64,000 nt of DNA from JAXHTY01 sp034189225 (GTDB taxonomy: Bacteria > Desulfobacterota > Desulfobacteria > Desulfobacterales > Desulfosudaceae), in the NCBI GenBank assembly GCA_034189225.1, contig JAXHVL010000045.1, positions 22,316-86,315 of the forward strand. The letters run 5' to 3'. Both the position numbers and the translations under genes were made by a program. The notes under the pieces were generated by a model that was not told the DNA's origin, searched no databases, and worked only from the letters and a program-made list of their open reading frames with translations. Within the stretch, counting starts at the first letter, position 1. Every line of letters begins with the position of its first letter. This document shows, one piece after another, positions 6,807 to 16,010 of this stretch.

Positions 6807-9428
6807 TTATTGAGAATTCCGCTTTTTCTGCATAGCCGCATCAAACTTCGCACCCAGTGTTTTCAAATGTGCCGCCATCTTGCCGGCTGTCTGGTAGCGG
6901 TTGGCCACGTCCTTTTCCATTGCTTTGTTGATAATGGCAACCATGGCCCTGGGAATTTTCGGATTGATGGTGCGCGGGTCCGGATGGGGCTCGTTCAGGA
7001 TATTGTGCATCAAGGCCGCCGGGCTGCTGCCCTTGAAGGGCACATCCCCGGTTAGCAGCTGGTACATCATCACGCCAAGGGAAAAGATGTCGCTCCGGCC
7101 GTCAACTTTTTTTCCGGATATCTGTTCCGGCGACATGTAATAGGGGGTCCCCTTTACAATGCCGGTTTTGGTCTGGGACGAGGCCGTGATCCGGGCGATG
7201 CCGAAATCCGTGATTTTTATCTTGCCGGACGACACCAGCATGATGTTAGCCGGCTTGATGTCACGGTGGACGATGCCCTGGTTGTGGGCATAATCCAGGG
7301 CCTCGGCAATATCCGCCATGTAGCCTATAATCCGTCGCATGGGCAGCAGCGTTTTGGGCTTGGCATGTTTTTCCATGCTGACCCCGTCCAGGTATTCCAT
7401 GGCAATATAGGCCATATCCTGTTCTTCGCCGGCATCATAAATGGTCACGATATTGGGATGAGAGAGCGTGCCCGCGCTTTCCGCCTCTCTGAAAAATTTC
7501 TTTTTCATCTCAACCGCTTCGTCTTCTTCAAAATCGTCTGAAAACCGGACCGTCTTGATGGCGGTGGTACGGTTGATCCGCGGGTCCTGGCCCAGGTAAA
7601 CGATGCCCATTGCCCCTTTGCCGAGCTGTTTCTGCACTTCGTAACGCCCCAGGGTGGGCCGTGTGTCCGAGTCCGTGCCGACCAATCCATCGCCCGCTGA
7701 GCCGCCGCCCAGAAAACCGTCGCCGAACACCATGGTGTCGCTGGCCTGAAGGAGTTTCTGCTTCCGCGAGGTCACATCCTTGAACTTGGCGTCGTATTGT
7801 TCAATATATCCGTAAACCGAGGCCGCCTTGTTCAGCTGCCGCTTGCGTTCGTAATCAAGGCCTAAATTGTACAAAAGGTCCTTCATTTCATCATCCATGG
7901 GCACCTTGCGGAACTTGTCAAACGCCATGTCCAGCATTCCCTGGGACTGGAAGGAAATGCCCAGCATGCGGTTGGTTTCCGCGGATTCTCCCTCAACTTT
8001 TTCCTTTCCGGTCTCCGCCACAAAATAGTTGATGGTAACAATGCCGATGTAACCGAAAATCACAAGCAGCAGCGGATAAACCACATCGATCCAGAGTCCT
8101 TTCGCGGCCAGAAAGAATAGGGCTCCGCCAATCATGACAAACACAATCATGACAAAAGTGCTGCCTGCAAATACTGCTTTGGTCCGGGGAAACAGGAAGG
8201 TGATCATCGCCCCGAGGATCAGAATGGCCAACAGTTCCGCCAGCCGGCTGTAAGGCAGTTCGTGAATAAACTCACGGCTGAGAATGGATGACAGCACATT
8301 GCCGGTAAATGCTCCAAAGGACATGGACGGGGTCACGGGGGTGCTCAGGGGCGTGGCCAGTCCTTTGGCAGAAAGCGATATCAGTACGATTTTGCCGGTA
8401 AAAACCCGGGAAGGAATTTTGTCGTTAATAACGTCGAAAAAGGAGTAATGTTTAAAGGCCTCATCCGGATCGCGGAAGCTGATCATCATCTCCGAGTACT
8501 CGGTCATGGGAATATCTACCCTGCCGAGATGAAGGGATTTGCTGAGTTCGGCGGTGATATCGCCGTTTGCTATGCCAAGGTGGCGGGCGGCAAGAACCAG
8601 GGCATAAGATGGTATAAATACGTCCCTGTAATTATAAATCAGGCGTTCCCTGCGGTAGGTTCCGTCGTAATCCGGCGCACAGTTGATGTGGCCCATGCCG
8701 TCTGCCGCATTCCTGAAAATGGGGATGGGCAGCGTGGCCTGATCAGCCTGGTGGCAGCGGCTGCCGGGCGGCTGGGTTACCCGGCCCAGGGTCTGCGCCC
8801 GAAGCGCGGGGTCAATGGGCTGCCTGCCGGCAGCGGGCATCAGGGTATCTTTGAAAAAAATGGGAAGCACAAGCCGATCCGCGTCATTGATGGCGGTGGC
8901 AAGGATAGAGTCCCGGTCCAGGCGCTTTTTTGCGTCCTGCAGGGCATCCATGAAGTTTTCTTCCAGCAGACCCGCGGCTTCCAGGAGACCTGACGAAGAA
9001 TTGGCTGGTGATGCGTCTGATGCCGCTCCCGTATCCGGCATGCCGGGCGGCTGGTTTTCAATAAAGTCGGTTTTAAACAGGGTTTCCAGGCGTTCAATTT
9101 CTTTCAGGCCCGCATTTTCCTCGGGCTCGCTGTAAATAATATTGAGGCCGATTACCGAGGGCATGCCCTGCTGAATTTTGTTGAGGCATTCGGCAATGCG
9201 GGTGCGGGGCCATGGCCAGCGCCCCAGTTTATCTATAGAGTCGTCATCAATGTCCACGATCACGATGTTTCCATCAGCTGCCGGTGTAGGTTTCAGCTTT
9301 AAACCGGTATCGTAGAGTTTTAGAGACAAAATATCGAGAAAAGCCACCCGGAAAATCACCAGGAGCAAAAAGACAAGGGTGAGCGTCAGCCCGAAAACAA
9401 GGGAAGGGTATTTTTTGATAACGTTCAT
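6807..9428 (-). CDS. CHASE2-domain membrane Ser/Thr protein kinase
   Basis: 873 aa. An N-terminal membrane segment (about 10-32) leads to an extracytoplasmic CHASE2 sensor domain (about 35-370; VIVDIDDDSIDKLGRWPWPR is characteristic). Three further membrane segments follow (about 385-470), then a linker with repeat-like helices, then a Hanks-type kinase domain (about 595-850): LGKGAMGIVYLG glycine loop, AIKTVRF lysine, HRDIKPANIML catalytic loop, DFGIA, and GTPYYMSPEQ. All catalytic residues are present, so it should be active. The extracellular ligand is unknown. Forms a signalling pair with the PP2C phosphatase encoded just downstream. Confidence 0.92.
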   Translation of the reverse strand: MNVIKKYPSLVFGLTLTLVFLLLVIFRVAFLDILSLKLYDTGLKLKPTPAADGNIVIVDIDDDSIDKLGRWPWPRTRIAECLNKIQQGMPSVIGLNIIYSEPEENAGLKEIERLETLFKTDFIENQPPGMPDTGAASDASPANSSSGLLEAAGLLEENFMDALQDAKKRLDRDSILATAINDADRLVLPIFFKDTLMPAAGRQPIDPALRAQTLGRVTQPPGSRCHQADQATLPIPIFRNAADGMGHINCAPDYDGTYRRERLIYNYRDVFIPSYALVLAARHLGIANGDITAELSKSLHLGRVDIPMTEYSEMMISFRDPDEAFKHYSFFDVINDKIPSRVFTGKIVLISLSAKGLATPLSTPVTPSMSFGAFTGNVLSSILSREFIHELPYSRLAELLAILILGAMITFLFPRTKAVFAGSTFVMIVFVMIGGALFFLAAKGLWIDVVYPLLLVIFGYIGIVTINYFVAETGKEKVEGESAETNRMLGISFQSQGMLDMAFDKFRKVPMDDEMKDLLYNLGLDYERKRQLNKAASVYGYIEQYDAKFKDVTSRKQKLLQASDTMVFGDGFLGGGSAGDGLVGTDSDTRPTLGRYEVQKQLGKGAMGIVYLGQDPRINRTTAIKTVRFSDDFEEDEAVEMKKKFFREAESAGTLSHPNIVTIYDAGEEQDMAYIAMEYLDGVSMEKHAKPKTLLPMRRIIGYMADIAEALDYAHNQGIVHRDIKPANIMLVSSGKIKITDFGIARITASSQTKTGIVKGTPYYMSPEQISGKKVDGRSDIFSLGVMMYQLLTGDVPFKGSSPAALMHNILNEPHPDPRTINPKIPRAMVAIINKAMEKDVANRYQTAGKMAAHLKTLGAKFDAAMQKKRNSQ

Positions 9429-9511
9429 GAAGGCCTTGTCTTTTTATGAATTTGGATTGTTATCAACTAATTATAGAAAAGCATGTAAATTCTGTCAAAT
9501 TGATTCATACA

Positions 9512-11356
9512 TCACGATGCATCAATGTCGTTCAGCTCGTGGTCAAACTGTTCGGTAAGAGTTTCCATCTTCTGCCAGAGGGTGTCCAGTTCTTCGTACA
9601 GGGCTTCGATGGATGACTGGGTTTCGTGATGCTGCCGGGAAAGGCCGGCAATCCGTTCCCCGTCGCCGGCTTCCGATGCCGCCACAATGTCCTGGTTCAA
9701 CTGGTAGGCATCGGCCTCCAAAGTTTCGATGCGCTGTTCCACTTCAGCAATTCTCTTTTTCAGAGGGCCGATGACGGCCGATCGCCGGGCAACCACGTCG
9801 GCGCGGCGCTTTCGAAGGGCTTTTTTGGTGGGCATGGCTGCTTTGCCGCTGTTTTCGGAAGTCGATTCGGGCTTTTTCTCCTCTTCCCACCCCACCTTGT
9901 CCAGAAAATCCTGGTAATTGCCCTCAAACACACGAACGCCGTCGCTTTGAAAGACAATCAAACGGGTGGCCAGGGTATGAAGAAACATTTCATTATGGGT
10001 GACCATGATCACCGCGCCTGGGAATTCGTCGATGGCATCAAGAAAGGCGTCGCAGGACTCCATGTCCAGGTGGTTGGTGGGCTCGTCCAGCAGCAAAACA
10101 TTGGCCGGCGCGGCCAGGATTTTGCCCAGCAGAACCCGGTTTTTTTCGCCGCCGGACAGCACCCCGATCCGCTTCAGTGCCTGGTCGCCCTCGAACATCA
10201 TGGCCCCGCAGATGTTCCGGGCACGCTGCTTTTCACTGCCCGTGGTCATGATTTCTTCTTCCACGGTCAGGGCTTCGTTGAGCTCTACCTTGTTGGTCTG
10301 GGCAAAGTAACCGGTCCGGGCCAGAGGGTGCCACTTAAGCTCACCGATGTCCGGTGTCAGCTGGCCGGCCAGCAGTTTCAGCAGGGTGGACTTGCCCCGG
10401 CCGTTTTTACCGATCACGCAGATCCGGTCGCTGGCGGTCACGGCCGCGCTAAGGCCATCGATCAGCCGGTTGTCCTTTTCGTAGGCGAACCCCAGGTCTT
10501 TGATCTGAAGCAGGGTCTTTGCCTTGACCGGCGCATAATTGAACGAAAAATCCAGGGTTTTGATCTGTTCCAGTTTTTCGTGGTTTTCCTGTTTTTCCAG
10601 CGCCTTTATCCGGGACTGCACCATGCCTGCCAGCCGCGCCTTGGCCCGAAAGCGGCTGATAAACTGTTCGGCGTCCCGCCGTTTTTTTTCCTCGTTCTGC
10701 CGGGTTTTTTCGTGAATTTCCTCTTCCTTCATGATCCGGCCGTAATACTTTTCCGTGTTGCCGGGAATTTTTCGGATTTTTCTGCGGTGAATGCCCATGG
10801 TGTGGGTGATCACCCCGTCCATGAAGGAACGGTCATGGGTAATCAGCAGCAGCTCCCCGTGCCACTGGTTCAGAAAGGCGGACAACCAGCGGATGGCGAT
10901 GATGTCCAGGTAGTTAGTGGGCTCATCCAGCAGCAACATGTCCGGGGCCGAGCAGATCACGGTGGCCAGGTTCAGCCGGACCTGGTATCCCCCGGAAAAG
11001 TCCGCCGGCGGCCGCTGCATGTCATCGTTGGTAAACCCCAGGCCGGCCAGTATCTTTTCCGCCCGCCATGTTTCGCTCTGCTGGTGTTCGGGCAGGCCGC
11101 GGCTGCATTCTTCCAGAATGGTGGGCGCGGTAAAATCCACATGTTGGGTCAGGTATCCGATTCGGTAGCCCTTGGCAATCGAAATGTCGCCGCTGTCCGG
11201 CGTTTCCTGGCCGGTGATCAGGCGGAACAGGGTGGTCTTGCCGTGTCCGTTCCGGCCCACCAGTCCCACGCGCTCGCCGGGGTTCACATCAAACCCGATG
11301 TCATCGAAAAGCACCTGGTCGCCGTAGGATTTTGAGAGGTTGGTAGCTTTCAGCAT
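9512..11356 (-). CDS. ABC-F family ATPase (Uup/YheS-like)
   Basis: 614 aa with two ABC domains and no membrane segments. Walker A motifs GRNGHGKTTL and GKNGRGKSTLLK, signatures FSGGYQVRL and LSGGEKNRV, Walker B LLLDEPTNYLD and LLLDEPTNHLD. The interdomain linker is charged and helical (about 235-300), and the C-terminus is a coiled coil (about 535-610), the ABC-F layout. ABC-F proteins act on the ribosome in translation quality control or antibiotic protection, not in transport. The start MLKATNLSKSYGDQ at 11356 is chosen on homology; an in-frame extension to 11482 runs through a mobile repeat and is spurious. No resistance-specific context. Confidence 0.9.
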   Translation of the reverse strand: MLKATNLSKSYGDQVLFDDIGFDVNPGERVGLVGRNGHGKTTLFRLITGQETPDSGDISIAKGYRIGYLTQHVDFTAPTILEECSRGLPEHQQSETWRAEKILAGLGFTNDDMQRPPADFSGGYQVRLNLATVICSAPDMLLLDEPTNYLDIIAIRWLSAFLNQWHGELLLITHDRSFMDGVITHTMGIHRRKIRKIPGNTEKYYGRIMKEEEIHEKTRQNEEKKRRDAEQFISRFRAKARLAGMVQSRIKALEKQENHEKLEQIKTLDFSFNYAPVKAKTLLQIKDLGFAYEKDNRLIDGLSAAVTASDRICVIGKNGRGKSTLLKLLAGQLTPDIGELKWHPLARTGYFAQTNKVELNEALTVEEEIMTTGSEKQRARNICGAMMFEGDQALKRIGVLSGGEKNRVLLGKILAAPANVLLLDEPTNHLDMESCDAFLDAIDEFPGAVIMVTHNEMFLHTLATRLIVFQSDGVRVFEGNYQDFLDKVGWEEEKKPESTSENSGKAAMPTKKALRKRRADVVARRSAVIGPLKKRIAEVEQRIETLEADAYQLNQDIVAASEAGDGERIAGLSRQHHETQSSIEALYEELDTLWQKMETLTEQFDHELNDIDAS

Positions 11357-11378
11357 AATTAAGTATTCTTTAAGGTTG

Positions 11379-11578
11379 ACGGCTTCGTAAAAAGTCCAAT
11401 AGCAGCAAAGCGATGCATCTCTCGTCATGTCACGTACGGTGTAGGGGCGAATCTTGTGTTCGCCCACTGATCGGGCGAACACAAGGTTCGCCCCTACAAT
11501 TTATTCCTCAAGAATGAATTAGACACGCCGCATCTTGAACTTTTTACTTTGCCGTCTGTAAATCGCCTGTGCGTACAT
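11379..11578. repeat. Family B mobile repeat, copy B2, with a nested hairpin insertion
   Basis: Left end ACGGCTTCGTAAAAAGTC at 11379; target duplication TAAGGTTG at 11371-11378 and 11579-11586 (8/8). The copy is about 200 bp because a different palindrome (11440-11498) occupies its middle, and its right end has diverged. It lies in the upstream region of the ABC-F gene. Confidence 0.7.
11440..11498. repeat. REP-like hairpin nested in copy B2
   Basis: 26-bp arms starting TGTAGGGGCGAATCTTGTG and ending in the inverse CCCCTACA, with a 7-bp loop ACTGATC and one mismatch in the arms. A TGTAGGGGCGAA... palindrome of this kind is a dispersed bacterial repeat type. Its position inside an older mobile repeat gives the relative order of insertion. 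Confidence 0.7.
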
Positions 11579-11652
11579 TAAGGTTGACGGTTTCGAATCG
11601 CAGCATTTAGTATGATAATATCATATTATCAGACAAAGGGGTTATACCACCG

Positions 11653-11699
11653 CAGCCGCTGAAAACACAACCGGAAAGGGCCAACCGGACCGGCGGCTG
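11653..11699 (+). promoter_or_regulatory. Possible leader hairpin before the small gene at 11738
   Basis: CAGCCGC (11653-11659) pairs with GCGGCTG (11693-11699) around a loop containing two ACCGG segments, 39 bp before the start codon. Just upstream (about 11611-11628) is GATAATATCATATTATC, a perfect 7-bp inverted repeat. No known riboswitch class is recognised; these are structure observations only. Confidence 0.3.
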
Positions 11700-11737
11700 T
11701 TGTTTTGCCGAAACCAGCTAAAAACGGGGGTAATACA

Positions 11738-12034
11738 ATGATTATCGACATGGGAGACTTTGAAATTGATCTGGATGCGCTCACCGATGCCTTTTCCAGA
11801 CTGTATAAAGACCTGGGCATTGATGAGGCGGACGGCCGCCGGGTGTACAACATCGTTTCGGTCTACATGGCCAGTGTGCTGGCCGCCGGGCTGCTGGACG
11901 ATCACGGCGATGCACCGGAGATGCTCGAAGCCCAGCTCCAGGAAACCTGCCAGATGATTGCCGACGACATGGCCGAAAAAATCCGGGCTTTCTGCTATGA
12001 AGACGCCGGCGACGACACGGACGCGGCGCTCTGA
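11738..12034 (+). CDS. Small acidic protein of unknown function
   Basis: 98 aa if started at the ATG at 11738, which follows GGGGG by about 7 nt; an in-frame ATG-less extension to 11705 is less likely. Highly acidic and mostly helical, with a hydrophobic helix-like stretch VYNIVSVYMASVLAAGLL in the middle and the tail EDAGDDTDAAL. Third-position GC bias matches the neighbouring real genes, supporting coding. No recognised domain. It stands alone on the plus strand between minus-strand genes. Confidence 0.55.
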   Translation: MIIDMGDFEIDLDALTDAFSRLYKDLGIDEADGRRVYNIVSVYMASVLAAGLLDDHGDAPEMLEAQLQETCQMIADDMAEKIRAFCYEDAGDDTDAAL

Positions 12035-12065
12035 CGTTTTGTAATCGCCGTCTGCCATTAGATTA

Positions 12066-12206
12066 GTGCCCATCCATAAATTGCTATTTTGCCCGATTTC
12101 TGCGTCAGGCTCAAATTTTAATCCTCAAAATACGCAAAGTATTCCTCCGGTTAAAATTTTCGCCTTCCTTGAACTCGACCAAAATATCTAATTTCTGGAC
12201 GGACAC
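12066..12206 (+). repeat. Family A mobile repeat, copy A1 (141 bp)
   Basis: Begins GTGCCCATCCATAAATT and ends with the imperfect inverse of that end (AATTTCTGGACGGACAC). The interior also holds an AAATTTTAA...TTAAAATTT inverted repeat. Flanked on both sides by TAGATTA, a perfect 7-bp direct repeat. Near-identical copies are at 34227-34367 and, inverted, 61764-61904. Too short to encode a transposase. Confidence 0.85.
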
Positions 12207-12212
12207 TAGATT

Positions 12213-12289
12213 AACCACGGAATACACGGAAAGGCACGGAAGGCGTCATCCGTTTTCTTTTTCCGTGTCTTTCCGTGTATTCCGTGGTT
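12213..12289. repeat. Long inverted repeat (ACCACGGAATACACGGAAA type)
   Basis: The arm at 12213-12239 (AACCACGGAATACACGGAAA...) is matched by its inverse at 12262-12289 with about one mismatch, leaving a loop of roughly 22 bp. It lies just downstream of the MoeA-fusion gene (3' end at 12304) and immediately beside copy A1. It may serve as a transcript-end hairpin, but there is no clear T-run. Confidence 0.7.
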
Positions 12290-12303
12290 TGAAAAAGAAG
12301 CCG

Positions 12304-14244
12304 TCAGATGTTGATGATCTGTCCCGTCTCTTCAGTACTGTAGCCGCCCAGTTTCTCCACGCGTTTGGCAAAGGCCGGGCTGGTGATGATCGTCATCAGG
12401 GTCTGCACAACGGGCAGGTCAAAAAAGGCCGTCGGAATGGCCAGTTCATACTGCTCCGTCACCACCGGCACGAAGTCCAGGCCCAGGGCTCGGGCCGCGG
12501 CGTATATGCCCAGGCCGGCATCCGCGGCGCCGCTGGCCACGGCCACGGCTACGGCCATGTGGGTGTATTCCTCGTTTTCGTATCCCGCGATGGCCCCGCC
12601 GTCAATGCCCAGCTCCGAGAGCCGGAAGTCGAGCAGTATCCGCGTGCCGGCGCCGGGCTGCCGGTTGATGAACCGGATGTCGTCCCGGGCAAGGTTCTCC
12701 AGGCCGGATATGTTTTTCGGGTTGCCCGGCGGAACGATCAGCCCCTGGCGGCGGGATACCAGCCGCACGAGCTTTACCGGCAGGCCGGGCAGGTGCTTTT
12801 TTATGTAAGGAACATTGTACGTGTGGGTCTCCGGGTCAAACAAATGGGTGCCCGCCACATGGCAGAACCCCTTTTTCAGGGCCATGAGCCCGCCCATGCT
12901 GCCGACATGAGACGAAGCCAGGCGCATGGCCCGGTGTTCCCGTCCGAACATGTCGGCGATCACATCAAGGGTGTTGTCGTGGCTGCCCACCACCACCAGG
13001 GTTTTGTCAAGATCGGATCGCCGGCTCAGGCGTTCGGCCGTCATCGGAGTGGCCTCGGCAACACCCTCGGTGTCCGCGGGGATGCGGACAAACGCGTCCG
13101 CATCGGCCAGGGACGTGACCGACCCGGCCCCTCTGGGCAGGGGCGTGGCCACGATCCGCTCGCCCACGGCCCCCATCTTTACCCGCAAAAACTCTTCCAC
13201 TCCCAGCTTGGAAGCCACCTTTTTGGCCAGCACCGCGGTGACGGTGTCCTTCCGGGGGGCGGGAAGCCCCTGGCGCCATGTCAGAAACGGCCGGATCAGT
13301 TCTTCAAAGCAGACCACGGCCGATACCGGGTAGCCCGGCATGCCGAACACCGGCACGTCACTGATATTGCCGATGATAAAGGGTTTGCCGGGCATGATGG
13401 TTACCCCGTGAACAAGCAGATCACCCAGTTCGCTGATCACGCGCTTTGAATAATCCCGGGCACCGGCCGACGAGCCGCCCAGCAGAAAAATCGCCTGATA
13501 CATGCCACTGCCAACAGCTTTTTGCACGGCCTGTTTGATTTGTGCCGGATCGTCCGGAAGGATGTCATGGCGGACGAATTCGCCGCCGCAGTCAGCCACC
13601 AGGGCCCCCAGCATGTGGGAGTTGGTCTCAAGCAATTTACCGGCCGGCAAATTTTCCGGGTCAAACCCTTCATCGCAGGCCATGAGTTCGTCCCCGGTGG
13701 GGATGATCAGCACACAGGGCTTTTTGTTCACCGAAACGGTCATGATACCGGCGGACAGGAGTGCGCCCACGCAATAGGGCGTGATCAGGTGATTGGCCGG
13801 AAACAGGAGTTCCGTGGCGACAATGTCCTCGCCCACCTTTCGAACGTACTGCCAGGGGAAGGCCGGCGTCATGATTTCGACCTGCTGGTCGTCTATCACA
13901 TGCACATCTTCGATCATGATCACCGCGTTGGTGCCCGGCGGCAGAAGGTTGCCGGTGTTCACGAAGAACGCTGTTCCATTGACGGCCAATGTTCGGGGGG
14001 ATGTTTCGGACGCACCGAACGTGGTTTCCGCTTTTACCGCGATGCCGTCCATGGCGGCAACATGGTTGGCGGGGGACGATACCCGGGCGTAGACCCCCTC
14101 GGCCAGTACCCGTCCTGCGGCCCCGTATGCGGCAATGGTTTCGGTCTCGGCCGGCGCGGCTTCGGCAAACGTATTAAAAAGAATCTCCCCGGCCTGGGCC
14201 AGCGACTTTTTCTTCAGGTAGATGTCGGTTGAATAATCCGCCAT
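12304..14244 (-). CDS. MoeA molybdotransferase fused to a periplasmic-binding-protein-like domain
   Basis: 646 aa. Residues about 5-405 form a complete MoeA (PANHVAAMDGIAVKAETTF, NTGNLLPPGTNAVIMIEDVH, LIIPTGDEL, GGSSAGARDYSKRVI, MPGKPFIIGNISDVPVFGMPGYPVS). Residues about 430-640 are a PBP-like/LysR-substrate domain (SHVGSMGGLMALKKGFCHVAGTHLFD, PPGNPKNI, NRQPGAGTRILLDF, GLGIYAAARALGLDFVPV). MoeA inserts Mo or W into molybdopterin; the C-terminal domain probably binds an oxyanion or regulates the reaction, a known but uncharacterised architecture. No signal peptide, so cytoplasmic. The start at 14244 has GAGGA about 6 nt upstream. Confidence 0.9.
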   Translation of the reverse strand: MADYSTDIYLKKKSLAQAGEILFNTFAEAAPAETETIAAYGAAGRVLAEGVYARVSSPANHVAAMDGIAVKAETTFGASETSPRTLAVNGTAFFVNTGNLLPPGTNAVIMIEDVHVIDDQQVEIMTPAFPWQYVRKVGEDIVATELLFPANHLITPYCVGALLSAGIMTVSVNKKPCVLIIPTGDELMACDEGFDPENLPAGKLLETNSHMLGALVADCGGEFVRHDILPDDPAQIKQAVQKAVGSGMYQAIFLLGGSSAGARDYSKRVISELGDLLVHGVTIMPGKPFIIGNISDVPVFGMPGYPVSAVVCFEELIRPFLTWRQGLPAPRKDTVTAVLAKKVASKLGVEEFLRVKMGAVGERIVATPLPRGAGSVTSLADADAFVRIPADTEGVAEATPMTAERLSRRSDLDKTLVVVGSHDNTLDVIADMFGREHRAMRLASSHVGSMGGLMALKKGFCHVAGTHLFDPETHTYNVPYIKKHLPGLPVKLVRLVSRRQGLIVPPGNPKNISGLENLARDDIRFINRQPGAGTRILLDFRLSELGIDGGAIAGYENEEYTHMAVAVAVASGAADAGLGIYAAARALGLDFVPVVTEQYELAIPTAFFDLPVVQTLMTIITSPAFAKRVEKLGGYSTEETGQIINI

Positions 14245-14542
14245 AGGTCCTCTTTTGTCTGTTATCCGTTTTTCAGATTTTAACATAATCATCAAGATTT
14301 TTTATGAAATTAATATTTGTATGCCCGGCCACCAATGAGGTTTTTCACAGCGGCCAATACAAAGTCGTGGATAACCGGGGAATTAAAAAAGATATAGATG
14401 GCGGCCGGACCCGGCCACCCCGCCCGAACATATCCGCTGTATGGGTATTCATCTCCCCATCCTCCGGCCAGTTTCGCCTTATCCGGCGCCGGGGCCTGGT
14501 TGCTGTTATATGAAAGTTCACCGCGAAGGGGCAACTCCCGTG
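14245..14542. other. Intergenic region, nothing recognised
   Basis: 298 bp between two minus-strand genes. A 74-codon open frame exists, but its composition and translation look non-coding. No repeat family member, hairpin terminator or promoter is evident. Confidence 0.4.
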
Positions 14543-14974
14543 TCAGCTCTTTTTTTTGACGTATCGAAAAAACACCGGCAACATGATAAGTAGTAGAATA
14601 TCGCTCACCGGTCCGTTGATCACAAACACGAAAAAGGTAAAGATCAGCGAAACAAACGAAATCCGGTTAAGGGCAAGCGAGGACATGGCAAACGGGAAAA
14701 ACAAAAAAAACAGCAGGTCCGCAACACACAGCACCACGAGCCCCCATGCGGCCCATCGTTTCATCTTCCAGATGCCGATGCCGAAAACGACCAGTGGTAT
14801 CATCAGGGCCAGGTATTTACAGCCCATTATGGTCAGTTGCCACTGCGGAAGATTGGGGTCGGCGGATAGCCATACAACGCCCTTTAAAATGGCAATCCAA
14901 CCGGCCAGCCATATGGGCCAGGGAAAATCCACCTGCATGCGCTGCGACATCAGGTTGTCCTGCGTTTCCGTCAT
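14543..14974 (-). CDS. Small four-helix integral membrane protein, function unknown
   Basis: 143 aa with four predicted membrane segments (about 18-38, 48-66, 72-92 and 108-132 counted from the ATG at 14974) and a KKKS C-terminus, so the tail is probably cytoplasmic. The start MTETQDNLMSQ has AGAGG about 9 nt upstream; the open frame extends to 15142 but that part looks non-coding. No recognised family. Divergent from the TauE gene after 228 bp. Confidence 0.6.
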   Translation of the reverse strand: MTETQDNLMSQRMQVDFPWPIWLAGWIAILKGVVWLSADPNLPQWQLTIMGCKYLALMIPLVVFGIGIWKMKRWAAWGLVVLCVADLLFFLFFPFAMSSLALNRISFVSLIFTFFVFVINGPVSDILLLIMLPVFFRYVKKKS

Positions 14975-15202
14975 ATTCAACCTCTGCAAATTCCATCGGA
15001 TTATCCATTCACCGGTTGGCCCCGGTGACCGCCTGCCTGAATGGCCCTCATTATACCATCCGCAAAAGGAAATGTCATGAAATAAACCGGAAACAAACCA
15101 TGCATGCTTCCGGGCCGTTACTCGAGCCCATCCTTTTTTCATTCCGGCGCCGGTGCGGATATGGTATCGTAACCCCCATTATTGAGAAAGGGAGGCAGTC
15201 CA

Positions 15203-15925
15203 TTGCCGTGGGAAATCATTTATCTGTGCAGCATCGCCTTTGCCGCCGGCCTGGTCCAGGGGTTCAGCGGTTTCGGCGTGGTCCTGGTGTCCCTGCCGCT
15301 GATGGCCTTTGTGATAGACATAAAAATCGCCATCCCCCTGGTGCTGCTGCTGGGCATGGCGATCAACATCATCCTGGTCATTCAGCTGGCCCGGCATATC
15401 GAGTTTCGCAAATGTCTGCCCCTGCTGGCCGCCTCCCTGCCCGGCATCCCCATGGGCGTCTATACATTAAAGGCCGTGGGCACCCGCCCCCTGGAGATAC
15501 TGGTGGGAGCGATGATTCTCCTTACCGCCGGTACTTTCCTGTTCCTGAAGCCCGGCACCCGGCAACCGGCCCGGGCCTGGGGCTGGCTCGCCGGCCTTGC
15601 CGCCGGTTTCCTCGGCGGCAGCATCGGCGCGGCCGGTCCGCCCGTGGTTATTTACACCACCCTTCAGCCCTGGACCAGGCACCAGATCAAGTCCACCATG
15701 GTGGGCTATTTCTTTACCGGCGGCCTCGGCATCATCGCCATCCAACTGTTTTCCGGCATCATCACCCCCGCGGTATGGCGCTACTGGGGCCTCTGCCTCA
15801 TCCCCCTGGTCCTGGGCGTCCTGCTCGGCATCCGCCTCTACTCCCAGAGCAATGAAACCATCTACCAGAGCGTGGCCATGCTCATGCTTACCCTCCTGGG
15901 CTTTCTTCTGCTGCTGAAAGGGTGA
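15203..15925 (+). CDS. TauE/SafE-family sulfite/organosulfonate exporter-like permease
   Basis: About 240 aa, seven to eight hydrophobic segments. The N-terminal repeat signature FAAGLVQGFSGFGVVLVSLPLM and the second-half GFLGGSIGAAGPPVVIYTTL are the two TauE motifs. Members are inner-membrane permeases linked to export of sulfite, sulfoacetate or related anions; substrate here is unknown. The likely start is TTG at 15203, with GGGAGG about 7 nt before it; an in-frame TTG at 15182 is upstream of that ribosome site and therefore less likely. Monocistronic. Confidence 0.85.
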   Translation: MPWEIIYLCSIAFAAGLVQGFSGFGVVLVSLPLMAFVIDIKIAIPLVLLLGMAINIILVIQLARHIEFRKCLPLLAASLPGIPMGVYTLKAVGTRPLEILVGAMILLTAGTFLFLKPGTRQPARAWGWLAGLAAGFLGGSIGAAGPPVVIYTTLQPWTRHQIKSTMVGYFFTGGLGIIAIQLFSGIITPAVWRYWGLCLIPLVLGVLLGIRLYSQSNETIYQSVAMLMLTLLGFLLLLKG

Positions 15926-16010
15926 CCCGCCGCCGGCAAGTATTCTGCCAGGCATGCATCACACCTCCATTTCGCCTTTGAGATAGGTCACCACAAAAGC
16001 GGTTTCCGAA

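Noticed and set aside
11357..11482. 42-residue N-terminal extension of the ABC-F protein
   Set aside because: It is read through mobile repeat B2 and its nested hairpin; ABC-F proteins begin at MLKATNLSKSYG.
14310..14534. 74-codon minus-strand frame upstream of the MoeA-fusion gene
   Set aside because: No ribosome site, Pro/Gly/Tyr-rich translation and no coding bias.
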